A stretch of DNA of 64,000 nt, from contig OZ251228.1 in the NCBI GenBank assembly GCA_965240325.2, forward strand, positions 2,914,001 through 2,978,000. Direction: 5' to 3'. Positions 1-13,480 of this stretch are shown piece after piece; within the stretch, counting starts at the first letter, position 1, and every line of letters begins with the position of its first letter. This stretch comes from Rebecca billardiae RCC1528 (lineage: Eukaryota; Haptophyta). The translations under genes were made by a program, and so were the position numbers. The notes beneath the pieces are model-generated. The model made no database searches. It was not told where the DNA came from and saw nothing but the letters and a program-made list of their open reading frames with translations.

Positions 1-362
1 CGGCGATGACGCGCCAATCAGCACCGCCGCCACCCGCCCGCCCGCTCGCCTCGCGCCGCGTTACTGAGCCGAGCAGCAGCAGCAGCCTGCTGGGCCACCG
101 CAGGCCTGCGGCCGCAGGGCTGCGGCCGCAGGGCTGCGGCTCGGGCGCGGAGCCGCAGCCCTGCGGGCGCGCGGGCGTGAGGAGTGGCGGCCGCGCGGCA
201 TGCAACGCGGCTCGGAGCGAGCATGGGCGTCGAGGACGCGCCAATCAGCACCGCCGCAACCCGTTCTCCCGCTCGTCTCGCGGCGCGCGACTGAGCCGAG
301 CAGCAGCAGCAGCCTGCTGGGCCACCGCAGGCCTGCGGCCGCAGGGCTGCGGCCGCAGGGCT

Positions 363-1733
363 GCGGCTCGGGCGCGGAGCCGCAGCCCTGCGGGCGCGCG
401 GGCGTGAGGAGTGGCGGCGGCGCGGCATGCAGCGCGGCTCGGAGCGAGCATGGACGGCGAGGACGCGTCGTTCAGCACCGCCGCCACCCGCCCGCCCGCT
501 CGTCTCGCGGCGCGCGACTAAGCCGAGCAGCAGCAGCAGCCTGCTGGGCCACCGCAGGCCTGCGGCCGCAGGGCTGCGGCCGCAGGGCTGCGGCTCGGGC
601 GCGGAGCCGCAGCCCTGCGGGCGCGCGGGCGTGAGGAGTGGCGGCGGCGCGGCATGCAGCGCGGCTCGGAGCGAGCATGGACGGCGAGGACGCGTCATTC
701 AGCACCGCCGCCACCCGCCTGCCCGCTCGCCTCGCGCCGCGCGACTGAGCCGAGCAGCAGCAGCAGCCTGCTGGGCCACCGCAGGCCTGCGGCCGCAGGG
801 CTGCGGCTCGGGCGCGGAGCCGCAGCCCTGCGGGCGCGCGGCCGTGAGGAGTGTTGGCGGCGCGGCATGCAGCGCGGCTCGGAGCGAGCATGGGCGGCGA
901 TGACGCGCCAATCAGCACCGCCGCAACCCGCCCGCCCGCTCGCCTCGCGCCGCGTTACTGAGCCGAGCAGCAGCAGCAGCCTGCTGGGCCACCGCAGGCC
1001 TGCGGCCGCAGGGCTGCGGCTCGGGCGCGGAGCCGCAGCCCTGCGGGCGCGCGGGCGTGAGGAGTGGCGGCGGCGCGGCATGCAGCGCGGCTCGGAGCGA
1101 GCATGGACGGCGAGGACGCGTCGTTCAGCACCGCCGCCACCCGCCCGCCCGCTCGTCTCGCGGCGCGCGACTAAGCCGAGCAGCAGCAGCAGCCTGCTGG
1201 GCCACCGCAGGCCTGCGGCCGCAGGGCTGCGGCCGCAGGGCTGCGGCTCGGGCGCGGAGCCGCAGCCCTGCGGGCGCGCGGGCGTGAGGAGTGGCGGCGG
1301 CGCGGCATGCAGCGCGGCTCGGAGCGAGCATGGACGGCGAGGACGCGTCATTCAGCACCGCCGCCACCCGCCTGCCCGCTCGCCTCGCGCCGCGCGACTG
1401 AGCCGAGCAGCAGCAGCAGCCTGCTGGGCCACCGCAGGCCTGCGGCCGCAGGGCTGCGGCTCGGGCGCGGAGCCGCAGCCCTGCGGGCGCGCGGCCGTGA
1501 GGAGTGTTGGCGGCGCGGCATGCAGCGCGGCTCGGAGCGAGCATGGGCGGCGATGACGCGCCAATCAGCACCGCCGCAACCCGCCCGCCCGCTCCCCTCG
1601 CGCCGCGTTACTGAGCCGAGCAGCAGCAGCAGCCTGCTGGGCCACCGCAGGCCTGCGGCCGCAGGGCTGCGGCTCGGGCGCGGAGCCGCAGCCCTGCGGG
1701 CGCGTGGCCGTGAGGAGTGGCGGCGGCGCGGCA
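363..1733. repeat. 653-bp higher-order repeat, two copies
   Basis: Three consecutive satellite-1 units (two of 213 bp, one of 227 bp) repeat at an offset of 653 bp, so 427, 654 and 867 correspond to 1,080, 1,307 and 1,520. Very few substitutions separate the copies, for example gctcgcctcg against gctcccctcg near 1,583. A related block appears again at about 3,730-4,450. The same 653-bp offset recurs independently near 14,700-16,000, where a private ccgctgccc variant appears at 14,717 and 15,370. Confidence 0.8.
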
Positions 1734-4700
1734 TACAGCGCGGCTCGGAGCGAGCATGGCCGTCAAGGACGCGCCAATCAGCACCGCCGTCACCCGCTTT
1801 GCCGCTCGCCTCGCGCCGCGCGACTGATCCGAGCAGCAGCAGCAGCCTGCTGGGCCACCGCAGGCCTGCGGCCGCAGGGCTGCGGCCGCAGGGCTGCAGC
1901 TCGGGCGCGGAGCCGCAGCCCTGCGGGCGCGCGGCCGTGAGGAGTGGCGACGGTGCGGCATGCAGCGCGGCTCGGAGCGAGCATGGGCGTCGAGGACGCG
2001 CCGCTCAGCACCGCCGCCACCCGCCCGCCCGCTCGTCTCGCGCCGCGTGACTGAGCCGAGCAGCAGCAGCAGCCTGCTGGGCCACCGCAGGCCTGCGGCC
2101 GCAGGGCTGCGGCCGCAGGGCTGCGGCTCGGGCGCGGAGCCGCAGCCCTGCGGGCGCGCGGGCGTGAGGAGTGGCGGCGGCGCGGCATGCAGCGCGGCTC
2201 GGAGCGAGCATGGACGGCAAGGACGCGTCAATCAGCACCGCCGCCACAAGCCCGCCCGCTCGCCTCGCGCCGCGCGACTGAGCCGAGCAGCAGCAGCAGC
2301 CTGCTGGGCCACCGCAGGCCTGCGGCCGCAGGGCTGCGGCTCGGGCGCGGAGCCGCAGCCCTGCGGGCGCGCGGCCGTGAGGAGTGGTGGCGGCGTGGCA
2401 TGCAGCGCGGCTCGGAGCGAGCATGGGTGGCGAGGACGCGTCAATCAGCACCGCCACCACCCGCTTTCCCGCTCGTCTCGCGCCGCGCGACTGAGCCGAG
2501 CAGCAGCAGCAGCCTGCTGGGCCACCGCAGGCCTGCGGCCGCAGGGCTGCGGCTCGGGCGCGGAGCCGCAGCCCTGCGGGCGCGCGGGCGTGAGGAGTGG
2601 CGGCGGCGCGGCATACAGCGCGGCGCCGAGCGAGCATGGGCGGCGAGGGTGCGCCGCTCAGCACCGCCACCACCCGCTTTCCCGCTCGTCTCGCGCCGCG
2701 CGACTGAGCCGAGCAGCAGCAGCAGCCTGCTGGGCCACCGCAGGCCTGCGGCCGCAGGGCTGCGGCCGCAGGGCTGCGGCTCGGGCGCGGAGCCGCAGCC
2801 CTGCGGGCGCGCGGGCGTGAGGAGTGGCGGCGGCGCGGCATGCAGCGCGGCTCGGAGCGAGCATGGACGGCAAGGACGCGTCAATCAGCACCGCCGCCAC
2901 AAGCCCGCCCGCTCGCCTCGCGCCGCGCGACTGAGCCGAGCAGCAGCAGCAGCCTGCTGGGCCACCGCAGGCCTGCGGCCGCAGGGCTGCGGCTCGGGCG
3001 CGGAGCCGCAGCCCTGCGGGCGCGCGGGCGTGAGGAGTGGCGGCGGCGCGGCATGCAGCGCGGCTCGGAGCGAGCATGGACGGCGAGGACGCGTCATTCA
3101 GCACCGCCGCCACAAGCACGCCCGCTCGTCTCGCGCCGCGCGACTGAGCCGAGCAGCAGCAGCAGCCTGCTGGGCCACCGCAGGCCTGCGGCCGCAGGGC
3201 TGCGGCCGCAGGGCTGCGGCTCGGGCGCGGAGCCGCAGCCCTGCGGGCGCGCGGGCGTGAGGAGTGGCGGCGGCGCGGCATGCAGCGCGGCGCCGAGCGA
3301 GCCTGGCCGTCGAGGACCCGTCAATCAGCACCGCCACCACCCGCTTTCCCGCTCGTCTCGCGCCGCGCGACTGAGCCGAGCAGCAGCAGCAGCCTGCTGG
3401 GCCACCGCAGGCCTGCGGCCGCAGGGCTGCGGCCGCAGGGCTGCGGCTCGGGCGCGGAGCCGCAGCCCTGCGGGCGCGCGGGCGTGAGGAGTGGCGGCGG
3501 CGCGGCATACAGCGCGGCTCGGAGCGAGCATGGACGGCGAGGACGCCTCGTTCAGCACCGCCGCCACCCGCCCGCCCGCTCGTCTCGCGGCGCGCGACTA
3601 AGCCGAGCAGCAGCAGCAGCCTGCTGGGCCACCGCAGGCCTGCGGCCGCAGGGCTGCGGCCGCAGGGCTGCGGCTCGGGCGCGGAGCCGCAGCCCTGCGG
3701 GCGCGCGGCCGTGAGGAGTGGCGGCGGCGCGGCATGCAGCGCGGCGCCGAGCGAGCATGGGCGGCGAAGACGCGCCACTCAGCACCGCCGCCACCCGCCC
3801 GCCCGCTCGTCTCGCGCCGCGCGACTGAGCCGAGCAGCAGCAGCAGCCTGCTGGGCCACCGCAGGCCTGCGGCCGCAGGGCTGCGGCTCGGGCGCGGAGC
3901 CGCAGCCCTGCGGGCGCGCGGGCGTGAGGAGTGGCGGCGGCGCGGCATGCAGCGCGGCTCGGAGCGAGCATGGACGGCGAGGACGCGTCATTCAGCACCG
4001 CCGCCACCCGCCTGCCCGCTCGCCTCGCGCCGCGCGACTGAGCCGAGCAGCAGCAGCAGCCTGCTGGGCCACCGCAGGCCTGCGGCAGCAGGGCTGCGGC
4101 TCGGGCGCGGAGCCGCAGCCCTGCGGGCGCGCGGGCGTGAGGAGTGTTGGCGGCGCGGCATGCAGCGCGGCTCGGAGCGAGCATGGGCGGCGATGACGCG
4201 CCAATCAGCACCGCCGCAACCCGCCCGCCCGCTCGCCTCGCGCCGCGTTACTGAGCCGAGCAGCAGCAGCAGCCTGCTGGGCCACCGCAGGCCTGCGGCC
4301 GCAGGGCTGCGGCCGCAGGGCTGCGGCTCGGGCGCGGAGCCGCAGCCCTGCGGGCGCGCGGGCGTGAGGAGTGGCGGCGGCGCGGCATGCAGCGCGGCTC
4401 GAAGCGAGCATGGACGGCGAGGACGCGTCGTTCAGCACCGCCGCCACCCGCCCGCCCGCTCGTCTCGCGGCGCGCGACTAAGCCGAGCAGCAGCAGCAGC
4501 CTGCTGGGCCACCGCAGGCCTGCGGCCGCAGGGCTGCGGCTCGGGCGCGGAGCCGCAGCCCTGCGGGCGCGCGGGCGTGAGGAGTGGCGGCGGCGCGGCA
4601 TACGGCGCGGCGCCGAGCGAGCATGGGCGGCGAGGGTGCGCCGCTCAGCACCGCCACCACCCGCTTTCCCGCTCGTCTCGCGCCGCGCGACTGAGCCGAG

Positions 4701-5352
4701 CAGCAGCAGCAGCCTGCTGGGCCACCGCAGGCCTGCGGCCGCAGGCCTGCGGCCGCAGGGCTGCGGCTCGGGCGCGGAGCCGCAGCCCTGCGGGCGCGCG
4801 GGCGTGAGGAGTGGCGGCGGCGCGGCATGCAGCGCGGCTCGGAGCGAGCATGGACGGCGAGGACGCGTCATTCAGCACCGCCGTCACAAGCACGCCCGCT
4901 CGTCTCGCGCCGCGCGACTGAGCCGAGCAGCAGCAGCAGCCTGCTGGGCCACCGCAGGCCTGCGGCCGCAGGGCTGCGGCCGCAGGGCTGCGGCTCGGGC
5001 GCGGAGCCGCAGCCCTGCGGGCGCGCGGCCGTGAGGAGTGGCGGCGGCGCGGCATGCAGCGCGGCGCCGAGCGAGCATTGGCGGCGAGGGTGCGCCGCTC
5101 AGCACCGCCACCACCCGCTTTCCCGCTCGTCTCGCGCCGCGCGACTGAGCCGAGCAGCAGCAGCAGCCTGCTGGGCCACCGCAGGCCTGCGGCCGCAGGG
5201 CTGCGGCTCGGGCGCGGAGCCGCAGCCCTGCGGGCGCGCGGGCGTGACGAGTGGCGGCGGCGCGGCATACAGCGCAGCGCCGAGCGAGCATGGGCGGCGA
5301 GGGTGCGCCGCTCAGCACCGCCACCACCCGCTTTCCCGCTCGCCTCGTACCG

Positions 5353-8300
5353 CGCGACTGAGCCGAGCAGCAGCAGCAGCCTGCTGGTCCACCGCAGGCC
5401 TGCGGCCGCAGGGCTGCGGCTCGGGCGCGGAGCCGCAGCCCTGCGGGCGCGCGGGCGTGAGGAGTGGCGGCGGCGCGGCATGCAGCGCGGCTCGGAGCGA
5501 GCATGGACGGCAAGGACGCGTCAATCAGCACCGCCGCCACAAGCCCGCCCGCTCGCCTCGCGCCGCGCGACTGAGCCGAGCAGCAGCAGCAGCCTGCTGG
5601 GCCACCGCAGGCCTGCGGCCGCAGGGCTGCGGCCGCAGGGCTGCGGCTCGGGCGCGGAGCCGCAGCCCTGCGGGCGCGCGGGCGTGAGGAGTGGCGGCGG
5701 CGCGGCATGCAGCGCGGCTCGGAGCGAGCATGGGCGGCGAGGACGCGTCATTCAGCACCGCCGCCACAAGCACGCCCGCTCGTCTCGCGCCGCGCGACTG
5801 AGCCGAGCAGCAGCAGCAGCCTGCTGGGCCACCGCAGGCCTGCGGCCGCAGGGCTGCGGCTCGGGCGCGGAGCCGCAGCCCTGCGGGCGCGCGGGCGTGA
5901 GGAGTGGCGGCGGCGCGGCATACAGTGCGGCGCCGAGCGAGCATGGGCGGCGAGGACGCGTCATTCAGCACCGCCGCCACAAGCACGCCCGCTCGTCTCG
6001 CGCCGCGCGACTGAGCCGAGCAGCAGCAGCAGCCTGCTGGGCCACCGCAGGCCTGCGGCCGCAGGGCTGCGGCTCGGGCGCGGAGCCGCAGCCCTGCGGG
6101 CGCGCGGGCGTGAGGAGTGGCGGCGGCGCGGCATGCAGCGCGGCTCGGAGCGAGCATGGACGGCGAGGACGCGTCATTCAGCACCGCCGCCACAAGCACG
6201 CCCGCTCGTCTCGCGCCGCGCGACTGAGCCGAGCAGCAGCAGCAGCCTGCTGGGCCACCGCAGGCCTGCGGCCGCAGGGCTGCGGCCGCAGGGCTGCGGC
6301 TCGGGCGCGGAGCCGCAGCCCTGCGGGCGCGCGGGCGTGAGGAGTGGCGGCGGCGCGGCATGCAGCGCGGCTCGGAGCGAGCATGGACGGCGCGGACGCG
6401 TCATTCAGCACCGCCGCCACAAGCACGCCCGCTCGTCTCGCGCCGCGCGATTGAGCCGAGCAGCAGCAGCAGCCTGCTGGGCCACCGCAGGCCTGCGGCC
6501 GCAGGGCTGCGGCTCGGGCGCGGAGCCGCAGCCCTGCGGGCGCGCGGGCGTGAGGAGTGGCGGCGGCGCGGCATACAGCGCGGCGCCGAGCGAGCATGGG
6601 CGGCGAGGGTGCGCCGCTCAGCACCGTTACCACCCGCTTTCCCGCTCGTCTCGCGCCGCGCGACTGAGCCGAGCAGCAGCAGCAGCCTGCTGGGCCACCG
6701 CAGGCCTGCGGCCGCAGGGCTGCGGCCGCAGGGCTGCGGCTCGGGCGCGGAGCCGCAGCCCTGCGGGCGCGCGGGCGTGAGGAGTGGCGGCGGCGCGGCA
6801 TGCAGCGCGGCTCGGAGCGAGCATGGACGGCGAGGACGCGTCATTCTGCACCGCCGCCACAAGCACGCCCGCTCGTCTCGCGCCGCGCGACTGAGCCGAG
6901 CAGCAGCAGCAGCCTGCTGGGCCACCGCAGGCCTGCGGCCGCAGGGCTGCGGCCGCAGGGCTGCGGCTCGGGCGCGGAGCCGCAGCCCTGCGGGCGCGCG
7001 GGCGTGAGGAGTGGCGGCGGCGCGGCATGCAGCGCGGCTCGGAGCGAGCATGGACGGCGAGGACGCGCCATTCAGCACCGCCGCCACAAGCACGCCCGCT
7101 CGTCTCGCGCCGCGCGACTGAGCCGAGCAGCAGCAGCAGCCTGCTGGGCCACCGCAGGCCTGCGGCCGCAGGGCTGCGGCTCGGGCGCGGAGCCGCAGCC
7201 CTGCGGGCGCGCGGGCGTGAGGAGTGGCGGCGGCGCGGCATGCAGCGCGGCTCGGAGCGAGCATGGACGGCGAGGACGCGTCATTCAGCACCGCCGCCAC
7301 AAGCACGCCCGCTCGTCTCGCGCCGCGCGACTGAGCCGAGCAGCAGCAGCAGCCTGCTGGGCCACCGCAGGCCTGCGGCCGCAGGGCTGCGGCCGCAGGG
7401 CTGCGGCTCGGGCGCGGAGCCGCAGCCCTGCGGGCGCGCGGGCGTGAGGAGTGGCGGCGGCGCGGCATGCAGCGCGGCTCGGAGCGAGCATGGACGGCGA
7501 GGACGCGTCATTCAGCACCGCCGCCACAAGCACGCCCGCTCGTCTCGCGCCGCGCGACTGAGCCGAGCAGCAGCAGCAGCCTGCTGGGCCACCGCAGGCC
7601 TGCGGCCGCAGGGCTGCGGCCGCAGGGCTGCGGCTCGGGCGCGGAGCCGCAGCCCTGCGGGCGCGCGGGCGTGAGGAGTGGCGGCGGCGCGGCATGCAGC
7701 GCGGCTCGGAGCGAGCATGGACGGCGAGGACGCGTCATTCAGCACCGCCGCCACAAGCACGCCCGCTCGTCTCGCGCCGCGCGACTGAGCCGAGCAGCAG
7801 CAGCAGCCTGCTGGGCCACCGCAGGCCTGCGGCCGCAGGGCTGCGGCCGCAGGGCTGCGGCTCGGGCGCGGAGCCGCAGCCCTGCGGGCGCGCGGGCGTG
7901 AGGAGTGGCGGCGGCGCGGCATACAGCGCGGCGCCGAGCGAGCATGGGCGGCGAGGGTGCGCCGCTCAGCACCGCCACCACCCGCTTTCCCGCTCGTCTC
8001 GCGCCGCGCGACTGAGCCGAGCAGCAGCAGCAGCCTGCTGGGCCACCGCAGGCCTGCGGCCGCAGGGCTGCGGCCGCAGGGCTGCGGCTCGGGCGCGGAG
8101 CCGCAGCCCTGCGGGCGCGCGGGCGTGAGGAGTGGCGGCGGCGCGGCATGCAGCGCGGCTCGGAGCGAGCATGGACGGCGAGGACGCGTCATTCAGCACC
8201 GCCGCCACAAGCACGCCCGCTCGTCTCGCGCCGCGCGACTGAGCCGAGCAGCAGCAGCAGCCTGCTGGGCCACCGCAGGCCTGCGGCCGCAGGGCTGCGG

Positions 8301-11300
8301 CCGCAGGGCTGCGGCTCGGGCGCGGAGCCGCAGCCCTGCGGGCGCGCGGGCGTGAGGAGTGGCGGCGGCGCGGCATGCAGCGCGGCTCGGAGCGAGCATG
8401 GACGGCGAGGACGCGTCATTCAGCACCGCCGCCACAAGCACGCCCGCTCGTCTCGCGCCGCGCGACTGAGCCGAGCAGCAGCAGCAGCCTGCTGGGCCAC
8501 CGCAGGCCTGCGGCCGCAGGGCTGCGGCCGCAGGGCTGCGGCTCGGGCGCGGAGCCGCAGCCCTGCGGGCGCGCGGCCGTGAGGAGTGGCGGCGGCGCGG
8601 CATGCAGCGCGGCGCCGAGCGAGCCTGGCCGTCGAGGACGCGTCAATCAGCACCGCCACCACCCGCTTTCCCGCTCGTCTCGCGCCGCGCGACTGAGCCG
8701 AGCAGCAGCAGCAGCCTGCTGGGCCACCGCAGGCCTGCGGCCGCAGGGCTGCGGCTCGGGCGCGGAGCCGCAGCCCTGCGGGCGCGCGGGCGTGAGGAGT
8801 GGCGGCGGCGCGGCATACAGCGCGGCGCCGAGCGAGCATGGGCGGCGAGGGTGCGCCGCTCAGCACCGCCACCACCCGCTTTCCCGCTCGTCTCGCGCCG
8901 CGCGACTGAGCCGAGCAGCAGCAGCAGCCTGCTGGGCCACCGCAGGCCTGCGGCCGCAGGCCTGCGGCCGCAGGGCTGCGGCTCGGGCGCGGAGCCGCAG
9001 CCCTGCGGGTGCGCGGGCGTGAGGAGTGGCGGCGGCGCGGCATGCAGCGCGGCTCGGAGCGAGCATGGGCGGCGAGGACGCGTCATTCAGCACCGCCGCC
9101 ACAAGCACGCCCGCTCGTCTCGCGCCGCGCGACTGAGCCGAGCAGCAGCAGCAGCCTGCTGGGCCACCGCAGGCCTGCGGCCGCAGGGCTGCGGCTCGGG
9201 CGCGGAGCCGCAGCCCTGCGGGCGCGCGGGCGTGAGGAGTGGCGGCGGCGCGGCATACAGCGCGGCGCCGAGCGAGCATGGGCGGCGAGGACGCGTCATT
9301 CAGCACCGCCGCCACAAGCACGCCCGCTCGTCTCGCGCCGCGCGACTGAGCCGAGCAGCAGCAGCAGCCTGCTGGTCCACCGCAGGCCTGCGGCCGCAGG
9401 GCTGCGGCTCGGGCGCGGAGCCGCAGCCCTGCGGGCGCGCGGGCGTGAGGAGTGGCGGCGGCGCGGCATGCAGCGCGGCTCGGAGCGAGCATGGACGGCA
9501 AGGACGCGTCAATCAGCACCGCCGCCACAAGCCCGCCCGCTCGCCTCGCGCCGCGCGACTGAGCCGAGCAGCAGCAGCAGCCTGCTGGGCCACCGCAGGC
9601 CTGCGGCCGCAGGGCTGCGGCCGCAGGGCTGCGGCTCGGGCGCGGAGCCGCAGCCCTGCGGGCGCGCGGGCGTGAGGAGTGGCGGCGGCGCGGCATGCAG
9701 CGCGGCTCGGAGCGAGCATGGGCGGCGAGGACGCGTCATTCAGCACCGCCGCCACAAGCACGCCCGCTCGTCTCGCGCCGCGCGACTGAGCCGAGCAGCA
9801 GCAGCAGCCTGCTGGGCCACCGCAGGCCTGCGGCCGCAGGGCTGCGGCTCGGGCGCGGAGCCGCAGCCCTGCGGGCGCGCGGGCGTGAGGAGTGGCGGCG
9901 GCGCGGCATACAGTGCGGCGCCGAGCGAGCATGGGCGGCGAGGACGCGTCATTCAGCACCGCCGCCACAAGCACGCCCGCTCGTCTCGCGCCGCGCGACT
10001 GAGCCGAGCAGCAGCAGCAGCCTGCTGGGCCACCGCAGGCCTGCGGCCGCAGGGCTGCGGCTCGGGCGCGGAGCCGCAGCCCTGCGGGCGCGCGGGCGTG
10101 AGGAGTGGCGGCGGCGCGGCATGCAGCGCGGCTCGGAGCGAGCATGGACGGCGAGGACGCGTCATTCAGCACCGCCGCCACAAGCACGCCCGCTCGTCTC
10201 GCGCCGCGCGACTGAGCCGAGCAGCAGCAGCAGCCTGCTGGGCCACCGCAGGCCTGCGGCCGCAGGGCTGCGGCCGCAGGGCTGCGGCTCGGGCGCGGAG
10301 CCGCAGCCCTGCGGGCGCGCGGGCGTGAGGAGTGGCGGCGGCGCGGCATGCAGCGCGGCTCGGAGCGAGCATGGACGGCGCGGACGCGTCATTCAGCACC
10401 GCCGCCACAAGCACGCCCGCTCGTCTCGCGCCGCGCGATTGAGCCGAGCAGCAGCAGCAGCCTGCTGGGCCACCGCAGGCCTGCGGCCGCAGGGCTGCGG
10501 CTCGGGCGCGGAGCCGCAGCCCTGCGGGCGCGCGGGCGTGAGGAGTGGCGGCGGCGCGGCATACAGCGCGGCGCCGAGCGAGCATGGGCGGCGAGGGTGC
10601 GCCGCTCAGCACCGTTACCACCCGCTTTCCCGCTCGTCTCGCGCCGCGCGACTGAGCCGAGCAGCAGCAGCAGCCTGCCGGGCCACCGCAGGCCTGCGGC
10701 CGCAGGGCTGCGGCCGCAGGGCTGCGGCTCGGGCGCGGAGCCGCAGCCCTGCGGGCGCGCGGGCGTGAGGAGTGGCGGCGGCGCGGCATGCAGCGCGGCT
10801 CGGAGCGAGCATGGACGGCGAGGACGCGTCATTCTGCACCGCCGCCACAAGCACGCCCGCTCGTCTCGCGCCGCGCGACTGAGCCGAGCAGCAGCAGCAG
10901 CCTGCTGGGCCACCGCAGGCCTGCGGCCGCAGGGCTGCGGCCGCAGGGCTGCGGCTCGGGCGCGGAGCCGCAGCCCTGCGGGCGCGCGGGCGTGAGGAGT
11001 GGCGGCGGCGCGGCATGCAGCGCGGCTCGGAGCGAGCATGGACGGCGAGGACGCGCCATTCAGCACCGCCGCCACAAGCACGCCCGCTCGTCTCGCGCCG
11101 CGCGACTGAGCCGAGCAGCAGCAGCAGCCTGCTGGGCCACCGCAGGCCTGCGGCCGCAGGGCTGCGGCTCGGGCGCGGAGCCGCAGCCCTGCGGGCGCGC
11201 GGGCGTGAGGAGTGGCGGCGGCGCGGCATGCAGCGCGGCTCGGAGCGAGCATGGACGGCGAGGACGCGTCATTCAGCACCGCCGCCACAAGCACGCCCGC

Positions 11301-13480
11301 TCGTCTCGCGCCGCGCGACTGAGCCGAGCAGCAGCAGCAGCCTGCTGGGCCACCGCAGGCCTGCGGCCGCAGGGCTGCGGCCGCAGGGCTGCGGCTCGGG
11401 CGCGGAGCCGCAGCCCTGCGGGCGCGCGGGCGTGAGGAGTGGCGGCGGCGCGGCATGCAGCGCGGCTCGGAGCGAGCATGGACGGCGAGGACGCGTCATT
11501 CAGCACCGCCGCCACAAGCACGCCCGCTCGTCTCGCGCCGCGCGACTGAGCCGAGCAGCAGCAGCAGCCTGCTGGGCCACCGCAGGCCTGCGGCCGCAGG
11601 GCTGCGGCCGCAGGGCTGCGGCTCGGGCGCGGAGCCGCAGCCCTGCGGGCGCGCGGGCGTGAGGAGTGGCGGCGGCGCGGCATGCAGCGCGGCTCGGAGC
11701 GAGCATGGACGGCGAGGACGCGTCATTCAGCACCGCCGCCACAAGCACGCCCGCTCGTCTCGCGCCGCGCGACTGAGCCGAGCAGCAGCAGCAGCCTGCT
11801 GGGCCACCGCAGGCCTGCGGCCGCAGGGCTGCGGCCGCAGGGCTGCGGCTCGGGCGCGGAGCCGCAGCCCTGCGGGCGCGCGGGCGTGAGGAGTGGCGGC
11901 GGCGCGGCATACAGCGCGGCGCCGAGCGAGCATGGGCGGCGAGGGTGCGCCGCTCAGCACCGCCACCACCCGCTTTCCCGCTCGTCTCGCGCCGCGCGAC
12001 TGAGCCGAGCAGCAGCAGCAGCCTGCTGGGCCACCGCAGGCCTGCGGCCGCAGGGCTGCGGCCGCAGGGCTGCGGCTCGGGCGCGGAGCCGCAGCCCTGC
12101 GGGCGCGCGGGCGTGAGGAGTGGCGGCGGCGCGGCATGCAGCGCGGCTCGGAGCGAGCATGGACGGCGAGGACGCGTCATTCAGCACCGCCGCCACAAGC
12201 ACGCCCGCTCGTCTCGCGCCGCGCGACTGAGCCGAGCAGCAGCAGCAGCCTGCTGGGCCACCGCAGGCCTGCGGCCGCAGGGCTGCGGCCGCAGGGCTGC
12301 GGCTCGGGCGCGGAGCCGCAGCCCTGCGGGCGCGCGGGCGTGAGGAGTGGCGGCGGCGCGGCATGCAGCGCGGCTCGGAGCGAGCATGGACGGCGAGGAC
12401 GCGTCATTCAGCACCGCCGCCACAAGCACGCCCGCTCGTCTCGCGCCGCGCGACTGAGCCGAGCAGCAGCAGCAGCCTGCTGGGCCACCGCAGGCCTGCG
12501 GCCGCAGGGCTGCGGCCGCAGGGCTGCGGCTCGGGCGCGGAGCCGCAGCCCTGCGGGCGCGCGGCCGTGAGGAGTGGCGGCGGCGCGGCATGCAGCGCGG
12601 CGCCGAGCGAGCCTGGCCGTCGAGGACGCGTCAATCAGCACCGCCACCACCCGCTTTCCCGCTCGTCTCGCGCCGCGCGACTGAGCCGAGCAGCAGCAGC
12701 AGCCTGCTGGGCCACCGCAGGCCTGCGGCCGCAGGGCTGCGGCTCGGGCGCGGAGCCGCAGCCCTGCGGGCGCGCGGGCGTGAGGAGTGGCGGCGGCGCG
12801 GCATACAGCGCGGCGCCGAGCGAGCATGGGCGGCGAGGGTGCGCCGCTCAGCACCGCCACCACCCGCTTTCCCGCTCGTCTCGCGCCGCGCGACTGAGCC
12901 GAGCAGCAGCAGCAGCCTGCTGGGCCACCGCAGGCCTGCGGCCGCAGGCCTGCGGCCGCAGGGCTGCGGCTCGGGCGCGGAGCCGCAGCCCTGCGGGTGC
13001 GCGGGCGTGAGGAGTGGCGGCGGCGCGGCATGCAGCGCGGCTCGGAGCGAGCATGGGCGGCGAGGACGCGTCATTCAGCACCGCCGCCACAAGCACGCCC
13101 GCTCGTCTCGCGCCGCGCGACTGAGCCGAGCAGCAGCAGCAGCCTGCTGGGCCACCGCAGGCCTGCGGCCGCAGGGCTGCGGCTCGGGCGCGGAGCCGCA
13201 GCCCTGCGGGCGCGCGGGCGTGAGGAGTGGCGGCGGCGCGGCATACAGCGCGGCGCCGAGCGAGCATGGGCGGCGAGGACGCGTCATTCAGCACCGCCGC
13301 CACAAGCACGCCCGCTCGTCTCGCGCCGCGCGACTGAGCCGAGCAGCAGCAGCAGCCTGCTGGTCCACCGCAGGCCTGCGGCCGCAGGGCTGCGGCTCGG
13401 GCGCGGAGCCGCAGCCCTGCGGGCGCGCGGGCGTGAGGAGTGGCGGCGGCGCGGCATGCAGCGCGGCTCGGAGCGAGCAT
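5353..13480. repeat. 3,988-bp higher-order repeat, two near-identical copies
   Basis: Within satellite 1, the segment at about 5,353-9,492 reappears at about 9,341-13,480, offset by exactly 3,988 bp; the ends overlap as in a tandem duplication. Unit order, unit lengths and private variants all repeat at this offset, for example the gattgagcc variant at 6,450 and 10,438 and the attctgcacc variant at 6,842 and 10,830. I found one difference between the copies, a T to C in the cctgctggg motif at about 10,679. A third occurrence of the diagnostic ctggtccacc variant at 13,363 marks where the next copy would begin, but similarity at this offset is lost by about 13,480. The near identity implies a recent unequal exchange, or an assembly effect. 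Confidence 0.9.
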
